A DNA stretch of 64,000 nt from Acidobacteria subdivision 13 bacterium RH2 MAG17b (GTDB lineage Bacteria > Acidobacteriota > Terriglobia > UBA7540): contig NFUN01000019.1 in the NCBI GenBank assembly GCA_002197525.1, forward strand, positions 1-64,000, read 5' to 3'. Below the pieces are notes generated by a model. It was not told the origin of the DNA, searched no databases, and saw nothing but the letters and a program-made list of their open reading frames with translations. Positions 51,873-61,199 of the stretch are shown here, one piece after another. Position 1 is the first letter of the stretch. Every line of letters starts with the position of its first letter. The position numbers were made by a program, and so were the translations under genes.

Positions 51873-52758
51873 GGGTCTCCAGGGGCGCATCGTTCGCGCA
51901 AGCGCAAAATGTTACATCCGGCATTGGGTCTCGAACATCAAGGCAAAAGGACCGCGAAAGATGAAGCCGAGTCTAACCGAATTCGGGAGGAATATACAAG
52001 AGCAAGCACGGCGGTAGGGGTAAATTTACTGTCGTGGTGCGCCAGGCCGGAGGGCCCGTGCGCCGGGTGGCGCATACATCGCGCTTGTCGCGATGTGTGC
52101 GGCTATGAGAGGCAGCGAACAGCGTTAGTGGGGCGAGCGTCCTTCAGCAAAATCTGGGCGTGATTCAAGGCCGATTTTTCAGGCGGGCTATTCTCTAGAT
52201 CGTACGCATGGCATACCACGCCCTGTAGCGTCACCCGCCGGATCATATTTGCGCATGACCTCAAATCCGTATCATTTGGGCAAAATTCCGGCGAAGCCAC
52301 CGCAAAATCACCGTATCCTATTGAATATAAGCGTGATAAATCCAAACATCCGAGAATTCCATGTATTTTATTTATTATCAATAGGTTACGAGGAAATTGA
52401 GCGTTAGCGCGGTGGGTTCGTTTGGGTTCGTTCCAAAGTTTTGTCTTTATTTTCATATACTTATGGGTTCGTTGGGTCAAACAATCCTTTTTGTTTTTTC
52501 GCCCTTTTCTTCTCTCCAACCGCGTCCCTGGCTGCTGAACCTGCGGTTTTCCCATCATCTCGGCCTGTGATGCCCTCGCCACCCGCTTCTCTTTCCTCAA
52601 CGCCTTCGGCCTCGCCTGCCACGCCCGGCAACTCATGGTTCCATTCCTCAATCATGACGCCTCCGTTTTCTTGGGTGCAGCCTCTGACGGCAAGTCGTGC
52701 TTGCCGAAGCGCCGGAAAAAGCCGTCGCCCTGAGCGGAGCGAAGGGCCTGCTCTTCCA

Positions 52759-52847
52759 CTGTAGCGGCGCTGTCCTCAGCGCCGAAAGACGCCGGTGGGG
52801 ACACCGGCGCTACAAAAAAGCCGTCACTATGATTTGTAATTCTCAAT
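52759..52847. repeat. Partial type-D palindromic element
   Basis: ctgtagcggcgctgtcctcagcgccgaaagacgccggtggggacaccggcgctac ... gtcactatgatttgtaattctcaata; matches the reverse complement of the interior of 58711..58835. Confidence 0.75.
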
Positions 52848-53302
52848 AGCAGGAGTGCGCGCGCTTGATTATGGGTTGTGGTCCGGTCCATGAAGAGGAA
52901 GGCCTCGGGGCCTTCGCACGGCGAGGGGTGAAACTACTAGGCTATCATACTGGTAAGTACGGGCAGGGTCAAGGGATTTGTGGGATGGGGCCTGTCTCTA
53001 TCGCACACATCACGGAAGACGCGATGTCTGCGCCACGCCGGGAAGAGTAACGAATCCATGTTTCGCTACGTGTTCCATCAGCCAGACGACACAAATCGAG
53101 AACTGCTCCTGACGGTCATGGCGTTTAATGTTCCAAGACTAACGACTCCGTCAAGTCCCGGGGATTCTCGTCAGAGCCATGTCGTCGTGAGATAATCTCC
53201 CTTATCATCTTGGCTTCTGAACATAAATATAACGATACCAATGCTGGTCCTGAACATCGACGGATTGGCTTTGCGCGCAGAGTGCGATACGATCCTTCGC
53301 AA

Positions 53303-54343
53303 ATGGACACCTCAAAGCATCCAGCGGAAGATGTTTTTGACAAGCGATCTTTCGACCGAAAGCATTGTTTCTTGTGCGGCGTCAAGCTCGGTGCGAGGAA
53401 CACCACACGAGAGCATATTTTCCCGAAGTTCGTGCTGCGCGAATTTAAGCTGTGGGAACAAAAACTCACATTGATAAATGGCACCGAAATATTCTACCGA
53501 AAGGTGGTTATCCCTTGCTGCCGCCGGTGCAATAATGACCACATCGGTCGGCTAGACAATCGGATAGCAAGCTTTCTCAAAGGAGGATTCGGCACATTCA
53601 AGAAAATCGACGAGCCTTCCCTGTTTCAGTGGCTATCAAGAATTCTCTATAGCATCCTGTACCTTGAGCTCATCACCCCGCGAGACCCACGGTTCAAGCG
53701 AAGGAAGATACTCAAGAGGGAATTTTTCAAAACGCTGCAGACTGTGCATCTGTTCCTAAACTCCGTTCGCATTCCCACAAAGTTTCACCGGCCATATCCA
53801 TGGTCAGTGTTTCTTTTCAAGACGCAGAAGCACGCGAATCCAGCATTCAATTTTGATTTCAAGGACAATCCTCTCTTGCTGACCGTAGCGATTCGTATGA
53901 ACGATGTGGGTGTCGTGGCTGCGCTTCAGGATAATGGCGCGGTGCGGATGCTCGGGCAGAGGGTCGTCGGTATTCGGACTACCCGGAAAGTTGTTCTGCA
54001 TCCTATTCAGTTTAGCGAAATTGCTGCGCGGACTTTTTACCTTGCGAGCCTGTTAAACCGAGTACCGAAGTACGTTTCATTCTTTTCCTCGGACAGACCA
54101 ATGGAAGTCGTATCACTGCCAATGCAGGGGTTTTCGGCGAAACCTATCTTCGATCCCTGGGTCATTGAAAATTATGCACGCGTCCTAAGCTGGTCGTGCC
54201 ACCTGCCCTACGAGCGACTCTACCATCCGGGCAAGGGGGTAATGACCTTTCTCCATGATGAGAAAGGAAGGCCCAAGCGCATACCGTTTGATGGATCTGT
54301 ACTAGTCGTAGGCGATCTATCTCGGCCAATTGTACCGGAATGA
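53303..54343 (+). CDS. HNH-endonuclease-like protein
   Basis: KHCFLCGVKLGARNTTREHIFPKFVLREF...VIPCCRRCNNDHIGRLDNRIASF; the C-terminal part is unrecognised. Confidence 0.6.
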   Translation: MDTSKHPAEDVFDKRSFDRKHCFLCGVKLGARNTTREHIFPKFVLREFKLWEQKLTLINGTEIFYRKVVIPCCRRCNNDHIGRLDNRIASFLKGGFGTFKKIDEPSLFQWLSRILYSILYLELITPRDPRFKRRKILKREFFKTLQTVHLFLNSVRIPTKFHRPYPWSVFLFKTQKHANPAFNFDFKDNPLLLTVAIRMNDVGVVAALQDNGAVRMLGQRVVGIRTTRKVVLHPIQFSEIAARTFYLASLLNRVPKYVSFFSSDRPMEVVSLPMQGFSAKPIFDPWVIENYARVLSWSCHLPYERLYHPGKGVMTFLHDEKGRPKRIPFDGSVLVVGDLSRPIVPE

Positions 54344-54873
54344 GGGAACCCTAGCCCGAAAAATTCATGTTCTTTAAAGACACGAAAAACCTCCTGTGGT
54401 ACAAACACGTTGTTGAGACGATGTTTGAAAGGCCAAAGGAGGCTTTGCTTGGCTGACGATCACAACACAGCGTTTCCTGTTTCCCGATATTTTTCCAAGG
54501 CCCGCCGGGTGGCGCATCGATCTGTGATGTCTGCGGCTTGCAGCGGTAGAATCTCTCCATGTCCCGGTTGCGCCACTACTTTGTCTGTGCCAGCAAAAAC
54601 GGTCAGAAATAACGCTGACCGTGGTCTCACCCGTACAAGCCCACGGCACACAAACCGTGCCGTGGCTACACCACCTGCGCAAGCCCGCGAAGCGGACGAT
54701 AGATTCTAGCCCAGGGCGCGAGCCCTGGGACGCCGGGCGTTTGAATCATAAGCCCCAGAGGGGCGAAAGAGTTGTAGGCGTTGGTAGAAAAGCTCGACCG
54801 GAAAACCTAAACCCACGGCTTACGCCGTGGGCTAATGTCATACGCCCGCGGCAGCGGGCTCACCCCCTCATGC

Positions 54874-54945
54874 CGACCGCCGGCCTTTATTTTTCAATAG
54901 CCTCGGCGCTCATAGAGCGCCGCACCAGCAAACTGACCCATTACC
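54874..54945. repeat. Chimeric palindromic element (B core + A right end)
   Basis: 54-nt exact match to 45685..45738 joined to a 26-nt exact match with 3254..3279. Confidence 0.85.
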
Positions 54946-55018
54946 CGCTGCCGTGAGAAGACGCAATCCGCGGCTATGCGGGGATATAATAAGTTATGAT
55001 TGGGTGCTGAAGAACTCA

Positions 55019-56041
55019 ATGAACGGCCTAAATTCAGAACGATATTCCCGGCAGATCCTCTTTCCGCCCATCGGGCGCGAAGGCCAGGAAAAGCTGCGCA
55101 ACGCGCAGGCCGTAATCCTCGGCTGCGGCGCGCTGGGCACGGCGCAAGCTACGCTGCTCGCTCGCGCGGGCTGCGGAAAGCTGCGCATCGTGGACCGTGA
55201 CTACGTGGAGGAAAGCAACCTGCAGCGCCAGATGCTTTTTGACGAATCTGACGCCGCCCAAAGGCTTCCCAAGGCAGTCGCGGCGCAGCGGAAATTGCAG
55301 CTCATCAATTCGGACATTAAGGTTGAGGGTATCGTGGCCGACGCCCGTGGCAGCAACATCGAGGAATTGATTGCCGGCTCCAACCTGATTTTGGACGGGT
55401 GCGACAATTTCGAAACCCGCTTCTTGCTGAACGACGCCGCCGTGAAACACAACATTCCCTGGATATACGGCGCGGTCGTGGGCAGTTACGGCGTTACGCT
55501 CACGGTTCTGCCGGGCCGCACCGCTTGCCTGGCTTGCGCGTTGCCGGAACCTCCCCAAGGGCTTGGCGAGACCTGTGACACGGCGGGCGTCATCGGTCCG
55601 GCAGTGAGTTGGGTAGCGTCAATTCAGGTGGCCGAAGCGCTAAAAATCCTGCTGGGCTTGGAGGCGGAGCTGCACGGCAAGCTGATGGACTATGACATCT
55701 GGACGAACCGGCACCAGCAGGTGCGCGTCGCCCGCGACCCCGAGTGCCGCGTCTGCGGCAAGCGCGAGTTCGCTCACTTGAGCAGAAAGTTACCCGGCCA
55801 CATCGCGCTTTGCGGGAGAGACGCGGTACAAATCCATCAGAGCCAGCCGAGGAGCCTCGACCTTGCCGCGCTCAAGAACCGGCTTGCGGCATTCGGAGAA
55901 GTCCGCGCCAACGCCTACCTCCTGCAATGCCGCCTGGAACAATACGAACTCACAGTGTTTCCGGACGGCCGCGCCCTGATCAAGGGGACGCAGGACCCCG
56001 CCGTGGCTCGTTCGCTCTATGCGCGTTACATCGGCGCGTAG
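55019..56041 (+). CDS. ThiF/MoeB/HesA-family adenylyltransferase
   Basis: RYSRQILFPPIGREGQEKLRNAQAVILGCGALGTAQATLLARAGCGKLRIVDRDYVEESNLQRQMLF; CLAC and CRVC zinc-site pairs. Confidence 0.9.
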   Translation: MNGLNSERYSRQILFPPIGREGQEKLRNAQAVILGCGALGTAQATLLARAGCGKLRIVDRDYVEESNLQRQMLFDESDAAQRLPKAVAAQRKLQLINSDIKVEGIVADARGSNIEELIAGSNLILDGCDNFETRFLLNDAAVKHNIPWIYGAVVGSYGVTLTVLPGRTACLACALPEPPQGLGETCDTAGVIGPAVSWVASIQVAEALKILLGLEAELHGKLMDYDIWTNRHQQVRVARDPECRVCGKREFAHLSRKLPGHIALCGRDAVQIHQSQPRSLDLAALKNRLAAFGEVRANAYLLQCRLEQYELTVFPDGRALIKGTQDPAVARSLYARYIGA

Positions 56042-56126
56042 CAGCCCCAACGAGGAGCGGTTGCCGGGCCTGTTGTTGCAACCCCGGCGTGGCTTTTGAC
56101 ATCCAGATTGATAGGGATATGGCCGA

Positions 56127-57779
56127 GTGGCGCCTATGAAGCCTATGTCGAGTCTGCCTTTCCGGGTTCTGTATGCCACACTCTTCGTGGCGCTCGCTGC
56201 TGGCGCGGCGCGGTCTCAGGAAAACCCTGCGGCGCGCGTGGCGCGCCTTAGCTTTGTCGAAGGCTCTGTGAAGCTGGAGCCTGCCAACCTTTCAGAGTGG
56301 GCGATCGCCTCCGTCAACACACCCATCGAGCAGGGATACAAGCTCGCAACCACCAAAAACAGCTTTGCCGAAGTGCAATTTGAAGATGGCTCGACGGTTC
56401 GCGCCGGCGAATCCTCCGAGGTCGATTTCCGGAGGTTTTCGGCGGATTCAGCAGGAGAACCCGTCAATGAGGTTGCCCTGGCTCGGGGTTATGCAACCTT
56501 TCACGGTCTCTCCGAAACGGGAGGCGTGTATCGCGTGCGGGTGGCAGACGCCACAATCGACGCGCCGGAGCCGGCGGAGTTCCGCGTGGATCTGGATCAG
56601 GGCGCGGTGCGGGTGGAAGTGTTCAAAGGCTCGGTCGCGTATTCAGCGCCGCAAGGCAGTGCGCAGCTTGACGCCAACGGAGTGCTGATAGACGAGCCGG
56701 GTTCCGGGAAACCCTACAGCATTTCAACCGGCATCACGACCGATGGCTGGGACGCCTGGGTTGAAGCGCGGGATAGCGATCAGACCGCGGCGCAAAACCA
56801 GGCGGTGACGCCGGAGTCTTATTCAAGCTCTACTGGCTCTGATCTCTACGGCTGGAGCGACCTTTCCGATTACGGTTCGTGGGTCTACTTTGCGGGCTAC
56901 GGCTACGGCTGGTGCCCCGTGGTCTCCTACGGCTGGTCCCCTTACACTTACGGAAGATGGGCGTGGTATCCCGGCCTCGGCTACACGTGGATTTCCTACG
57001 AGCCGTGGGGATGGCTGCCGTTCCATTACGGGCGTTGGGGCTACATGCCCAACGGCTTCGGCTGGGCCTGGATTCCCGGAGGCTTTCAGACGTGGTCGCC
57101 CGCTACGGTGAACTGGTATCAAGGCGCGGGCTGGATCGGCTGGATGCCGCAGTTGGTGAACGGGGGATTTCCGCAAGCGGGTTGCGGACAGGCGGGTGGA
57201 TGCATTACGGCGATGGGCGTCCAGGCTTTTCAAAGCGGCCTGCCCGTAAGCTCAGAACACGTTCGCATCATCAGCGCTGAAAGGGCTCATTTAGTCGCGA
57301 AGCCGGGCATCCAACCGGCGCGTCTGGCAATGTTACCCGGCAGGCCGTTGGGTCCAGCCGTCTCTGAAGCCGCGAGGCCGCCGCGCGGTCCTGCTGCACA
57401 GGATGAGCTTGCTGACCAGGCGAACATGCATCGCGCCGCCATGATTCACGGGGGAGCGAGTCCAGCGTTAAATTCGTGGCGGCGGGCTTCGGCCTTCCTG
57501 CCCGTCTCAAAGCCGTTCGCTCCCTCGATCACAGAGCCTTCTCCGTTGCTGCACCCTGGCGTTTGGACGCCGCGCGCGGCGCCGCTCGCGACAACTCACT
57601 TCTCCCCCGTGCCTGACTTTATCCTGGGGGGCGCGCATCATTCGTTCGGAGCCGCGTCTTCTCCGCTCGGAATTCACGCCGCTACTCCACCCTCGACGCC
57701 TCACGTCGCCAATCCCAGGGTTTCAGGCGCGGTCGGGCCGCTCGGAGGCGGCGGTCACATCGGGCCCATGGGCCGCTAG
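56127..57779 (+). CDS. FecR-domain protein with Trp/Tyr/Gly-rich (DUF6600-like) repeats
   Basis: FecR-like VEGSVKLEPA..EVQFEDGSTVRAGESSEVDF; repeats SYGWSPYTYGRWAWYPGLGYTWISYEPWGWLPFHYGRWGYMPNGFGWAWIPG. Confidence 0.75.
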   Translation: MAPMKPMSSLPFRVLYATLFVALAAGAARSQENPAARVARLSFVEGSVKLEPANLSEWAIASVNTPIEQGYKLATTKNSFAEVQFEDGSTVRAGESSEVDFRRFSADSAGEPVNEVALARGYATFHGLSETGGVYRVRVADATIDAPEPAEFRVDLDQGAVRVEVFKGSVAYSAPQGSAQLDANGVLIDEPGSGKPYSISTGITTDGWDAWVEARDSDQTAAQNQAVTPESYSSSTGSDLYGWSDLSDYGSWVYFAGYGYGWCPVVSYGWSPYTYGRWAWYPGLGYTWISYEPWGWLPFHYGRWGYMPNGFGWAWIPGGFQTWSPATVNWYQGAGWIGWMPQLVNGGFPQAGCGQAGGCITAMGVQAFQSGLPVSSEHVRIISAERAHLVAKPGIQPARLAMLPGRPLGPAVSEAARPPRGPAAQDELADQANMHRAAMIHGGASPALNSWRRASAFLPVSKPFAPSITEPSPLLHPGVWTPRAAPLATTHFSPVPDFILGGAHHSFGAASSPLGIHAATPPSTPHVANPRVSGAVGPLGGGGHIGPMGR

Positions 57780-57785
57780 GAAGCG

Positions 57786-58616
57786 TTACTGAATTACAAT
57801 GCCTGCGTAACCTACCACGGAACGCCTATCGCCTCCGGCATCCGCGGAAGTGGCGTATTTCACGAGGCTCGCTTGGCTTGCTCCCAATGCTTTCATCGTC
57901 GCCAGAGTTGCGACAGCAGGACCGCTTCCGCACATCGTGATTCGTTCGCGGAAAATGACGTCGGAGAGACCTTTGGGGTCGAGGGCCAAAATTCTGTCAA
58001 TGGCCTTTTGATCCTTGGCTCGGGTGATGCCATCGGGTTCATAGTGGTTCATGTCGCTCGATGCGATCACGAAGACCGGCTTTGCGTACTCCCGAATCGC
58101 CTGCGCGAGCTGCTGCCCGAACGTTGCGAGCATTTCATAGCCCACGCCGCCGAGGGCAATCGGCACGAAGCTGAACGATTTCATCCTTCGCTGCAGAAAC
58201 GGGAGTTGCACTTCGAGCGAGTGCTCCTGGGCGTGGGCCGTCTCATCCTCCACCAGAAACTCGCAATGATGGAGGATTACATCCGCCAGATCCGAGTCAA
58301 TCGGCACATCACCAAGCGGCGTGCGCCATGCTCCGCGCGCCATGATCGCGAGCGGCTCCCCGCGCCCGAAATGATTGGGACCGAGAATAACGAACGAATC
58401 GCACGGCGGAAGATGCCGGTAAACCGCTCCTGCAACGCGCCCGGAATACATATAGCCCGCGTGCGGAGCAACGCAGGCCTTGGCCGCGCCCAACACTTCT
58501 TCCGGCTCAGCAGGCTCCGCGCCCAAGTACAGATCGACGGCTTGAGCGAGTTCTTCAGGATGGGAAGGATAAAATCGCCCTGCGACTGCGGGCTTCCGGA
58601 CGAACGAGGCGTCCAT
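57786..58616 (-). CDS. amrB: MEMO family protein (AmmeMemoRadiSam system protein B)
   Basis: RKPAVAGRFYPSHPEELAQAV, VAPHAGYMYSGRVAGAVY, VILGPNHFGRGEPLA, VIASSDMNHYE. Confidence 0.88.
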   Translation of the reverse strand: MDASFVRKPAVAGRFYPSHPEELAQAVDLYLGAEPAEPEEVLGAAKACVAPHAGYMYSGRVAGAVYRHLPPCDSFVILGPNHFGRGEPLAIMARGAWRTPLGDVPIDSDLADVILHHCEFLVEDETAHAQEHSLEVQLPFLQRRMKSFSFVPIALGGVGYEMLATFGQQLAQAIREYAKPVFVIASSDMNHYEPDGITRAKDQKAIDRILALDPKGLSDVIFRERITMCGSGPAVATLATMKALGASQASLVKYATSADAGGDRRSVVGYAGIVIQ

Positions 58617-58710
58617 GAGCCCATGCTAGTGTCCGCATCCCGCCCTGTCAAGAACGCCAAGCGAGACGGCCTGCCGCGCGCAAATCGCAACCTCAAGAAT
58701 AAGGTTATGC

Positions 58711-58835
58711 TATTGAGGTTTACAAATTATAGTGACGACCGCTACTGGTGCGCAGGTGTCCCCACCGGCGTCTTCCGGCGCTGAGGACAGCGCCGCTACA
58801 GTTAACGATGTCACTATAATTTGTAAGCCTCAATA
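58711..58835. repeat. MITE-like palindromic element (type D)
   Basis: tattgaggtttacaaattatagtgacgac ... gatgtcactataatttgtaagcctcaata terminal inverted repeats. Confidence 0.85.
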
Positions 58836-58852
58836 GAACTGAGAGCGCGTTC

Positions 58853-59854
58853 ATGAACTACGATGCTGTTCTTGTTCTGTCGTTTGGAGGACCTGAGAAA
58901 AAAGAAGACGTCATTCCCTTCCTCGAAAACGTCCTGCGCGGCAAGAACGTTCCTCGCGCACGGATGCTGGAGGTCGCGGAGCATTACCACCATTTCGATG
59001 GCCGAAGCCCCATCAACGGCCAAAACCGCGAACTGATTGCGGCCCTTGAAGCCGAACTTGTGCGTCGCGGCCCCCGGCTGCCGGTTTATTGGGGAAACCG
59101 GAATTGGCATCCGCTGCTGGCTGATACGCTGCGAGCCATGAAGAAAGACGGCGTGCGCTGCGCGCTGGCATTTGCAACCTCCGCTTACAGTTCCTATTCC
59201 GGGTGCCGCCAGTATCTGGAGGATATTGCCCACGCCCGCGCTGCAGTGGGCAGCGGCGCTCCCGAAATTGACAAGTTGCGCACGTTCCACAACCATCCGG
59301 GTTTTATCGCGGCCACGGCCTCTCGCGTTTCCGGCGCCATGGCGGCAATTCCTATCGAGAGAAGAGAGGCGGCTCACCTGGTTTACACGGCGCATAGTAT
59401 TCCGCTCTCGATGGCCCGGCATTCCCGCTATGTTAAAGAGCTTGAGGAAACGTGCGCGCTGGTTTCCCATGCTCTCGGAAGAAATGGCGATCCTTTGGTT
59501 TACCAGAGCCGGAGCGGACCTCCGTCGCAGCCGTGGCTAGGACCCGATATTCTCGAGTACTTGCGCGGCCTTCCCGCTCGCGGGATTTCAGACGTCGTGA
59601 TCGCTCCCGCAGGATTCCTTTCCGACCATCTTGAGGTTCTTTACGATCTCGACACCGAAGCCAAAGCTCTATGCGATGAACTGGGCATCCGTATGGTGAG
59701 GGCTTCGACCGTGAGTTTACATCCGGATTTTATTGCAATGATTCGCGAGCTGATCCTGGAGCGCATCGAGGAAAACCACCCAAGAAAGGCTCTCGGCGTT
59801 ATGGGTGCAAGCCCGGACTTTTGCCCGGCGGGTTGCTGCCTTCCGCCACAGTGA
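58853..59854 (+). CDS. hemH: Ferrochelatase
   Basis: VLSFGGPEKKEDVIPFLENVLRGKNVP, FATSAYSSYSGCRQY, YTAHSIPLSMA, YQSRSGPPSQPWLGPDI, APAGFLSDHLEVLYDLD. Confidence 0.88.
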   Translation: MNYDAVLVLSFGGPEKKEDVIPFLENVLRGKNVPRARMLEVAEHYHHFDGRSPINGQNRELIAALEAELVRRGPRLPVYWGNRNWHPLLADTLRAMKKDGVRCALAFATSAYSSYSGCRQYLEDIAHARAAVGSGAPEIDKLRTFHNHPGFIAATASRVSGAMAAIPIERREAAHLVYTAHSIPLSMARHSRYVKELEETCALVSHALGRNGDPLVYQSRSGPPSQPWLGPDILEYLRGLPARGISDVVIAPAGFLSDHLEVLYDLDTEAKALCDELGIRMVRASTVSLHPDFIAMIRELILERIEENHPRKALGVMGASPDFCPAGCCLPPQ

Positions 59855-59860
59855 GTTTTA

Positions 59861-60018
59861 GAGTCTGTGTGAAAACTGCCGTTTTTGAGTTGGTGCGCAG
59901 CGTTCGCCGTCGAACGCTGCGGCTTGTTGATTTTGGCGTTGCGAACGGCAAAAAACCGCAGGGTTACAAACCAGACCCTGCGCTACAATTTCTACAGCCG
60001 CAGTTGTCACACAGACTC
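59861..60018. repeat. MITE-like element (type B termini, different core)
   Basis: gagtctgtgtgaaaactgccg ... cagttgtcacacagactc; internal cagcgttcg..cgaacgctg and gcagggt..accctgc palindromes. Confidence 0.8.
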
Positions 60019-60019
60019 T

Positions 60020-60391
60020 TTAGGCCGTTTTCGCAAGCTCTTGTAAGAGGCGTTGCAGGACTTCAGCGGCCAAAACAGCCGCGTGGCGGGATGCTGCAGG
60101 CAAGCCTCCCAGGGCTTCTTCAATGCTGGCCGGGGCAAGCGGTGAGAGAGAGTGGAACCGCTTATTTTCAAGGTACTCCGCCAGCCACGACCCGCAGGCG
60201 ATTGCGGGAACACAGCCGGCAGCCTTAAACCGCACTTGCGTCAGGATCTCGCCCTGCACTATGGCCGACAACTTGAGCGCGTCGCCGCATACTGGATTGC
60301 TGGCTTCAGCGGCAGCGCTTGGGTGCGCAATCTCGCCTGCGTTTCTGGGATGGTGAAAATGGTCGAGCAGCTTTTCGGAATAGTGTCCCAT
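60020..60391 (-). CDS. NifU/IscU N-terminal-like Fe-S scaffold protein
   Basis: MGHYSEKLLDHFHHPRNAGEIAHPSAAAEASNPVCGDALKLSAIV...FKAAGCVPAIACGSWLAEYL. Confidence 0.82.
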   Translation of the reverse strand: MGHYSEKLLDHFHHPRNAGEIAHPSAAAEASNPVCGDALKLSAIVQGEILTQVRFKAAGCVPAIACGSWLAEYLENKRFHSLSPLAPASIEEALGGLPAASRHAAVLAAEVLQRLLQELAKTA

Positions 60392-60404
60392 GGTTGACGG
60401 CGTA

Positions 60405-61199
60405 TCAGGGTGTAGCGTGAGCGAAAAACACAACCCGGAGCAGCAGAACCAGGAACATTCCCGCTGCAATGGTCAACGCTACGCGAAGGCCGGGCATTTT
60501 GCTTACCTCCGGAATTAAATCTGATGCCGCGACGTAAAGCGTGACACCACCTGAGATGGCAAGCCCGCTACTCACGTGGCGGTGAAATGCGGCCATGGCC
60601 AGGACGCCTAAAATCCGCGAGACGCCGAGCGCCGTGACCGCAGCGATGCCCTTGGCTTCGCTTTTTTCTGCTGCGCGCATGATTGAAGCCATGGTGAACC
60701 CTTCGGGGACGTTGTGCAGGATCACCGCGCCAAAAATCACAGTGCCGAGCCATGTGGAAACAAGAAATCCCGAAGCGATGGCGACACCGTCAAAAAACGT
60801 ATGGATGAGCAGCCCGCCGAGAGCGGTATAGGCGACGCGCGGGTTCATAAATTCGGCGGTGTGCGTTTCCTCTCCAAAATGGAAATGGGCCGGCCAGGAG
60901 TGCTCAAAAACGTGAACGATGAAATAGCCCGCCAGAATGAACGCGGGGGCGCGCAGCGGGGCGAGGCGCAAGCTTTCCGGAACCATTTCCGTGAGCGTGG
61001 TAGCCAGCATGAAGCCGGAACCCAGGGCGATGAAGTAAGTGAGAAAAGATCGCCGCCACACACGGGCGTAGACAATGGCGCCGCCTAGAATATTGGCGAT
61101 TCCCGCCACGACGCCTAACACCAAGCTGATAGCCAGAGGGGACATAGAAAGACTTTGGATAGCGCCACCGCACAACACTGCCAGCGCAAGTGAACACAC
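60405..61199 (-). CDS. ZIP-family metal transporter
   Basis: ALGSGFMLATTLTEMVPESL; ALGGLLIHTFFDGVAIASGF; VILHNVPEGFTMASIM. Confidence 0.88.
   Translation of the reverse strand: MCSLALAVLCGGAIQSLSMSPLAISLVLGVVAGIANILGGAIVYARVWRRSFLTYFIALGSGFMLATTLTEMVPESLRLAPLRAPAFILAGYFIVHVFEHSWPAHFHFGEETHTAEFMNPRVAYTALGGLLIHTFFDGVAIASGFLVSTWLGTVIFGAVILHNVPEGFTMASIMRAAEKSEAKGIAAVTALGVSRILGVLAMAAFHRHVSSGLAISGGVTLYVAASDLIPEVSKMPGLRVALTIAAGMFLVLLLRVVFFAHATP

Noticed and set aside
52103-52651. 182-aa minus-strand ORF
   Set aside because: Low-complexity basic sequence overlapping other frames, next to repeats; no family signature. Probably repeat-derived.
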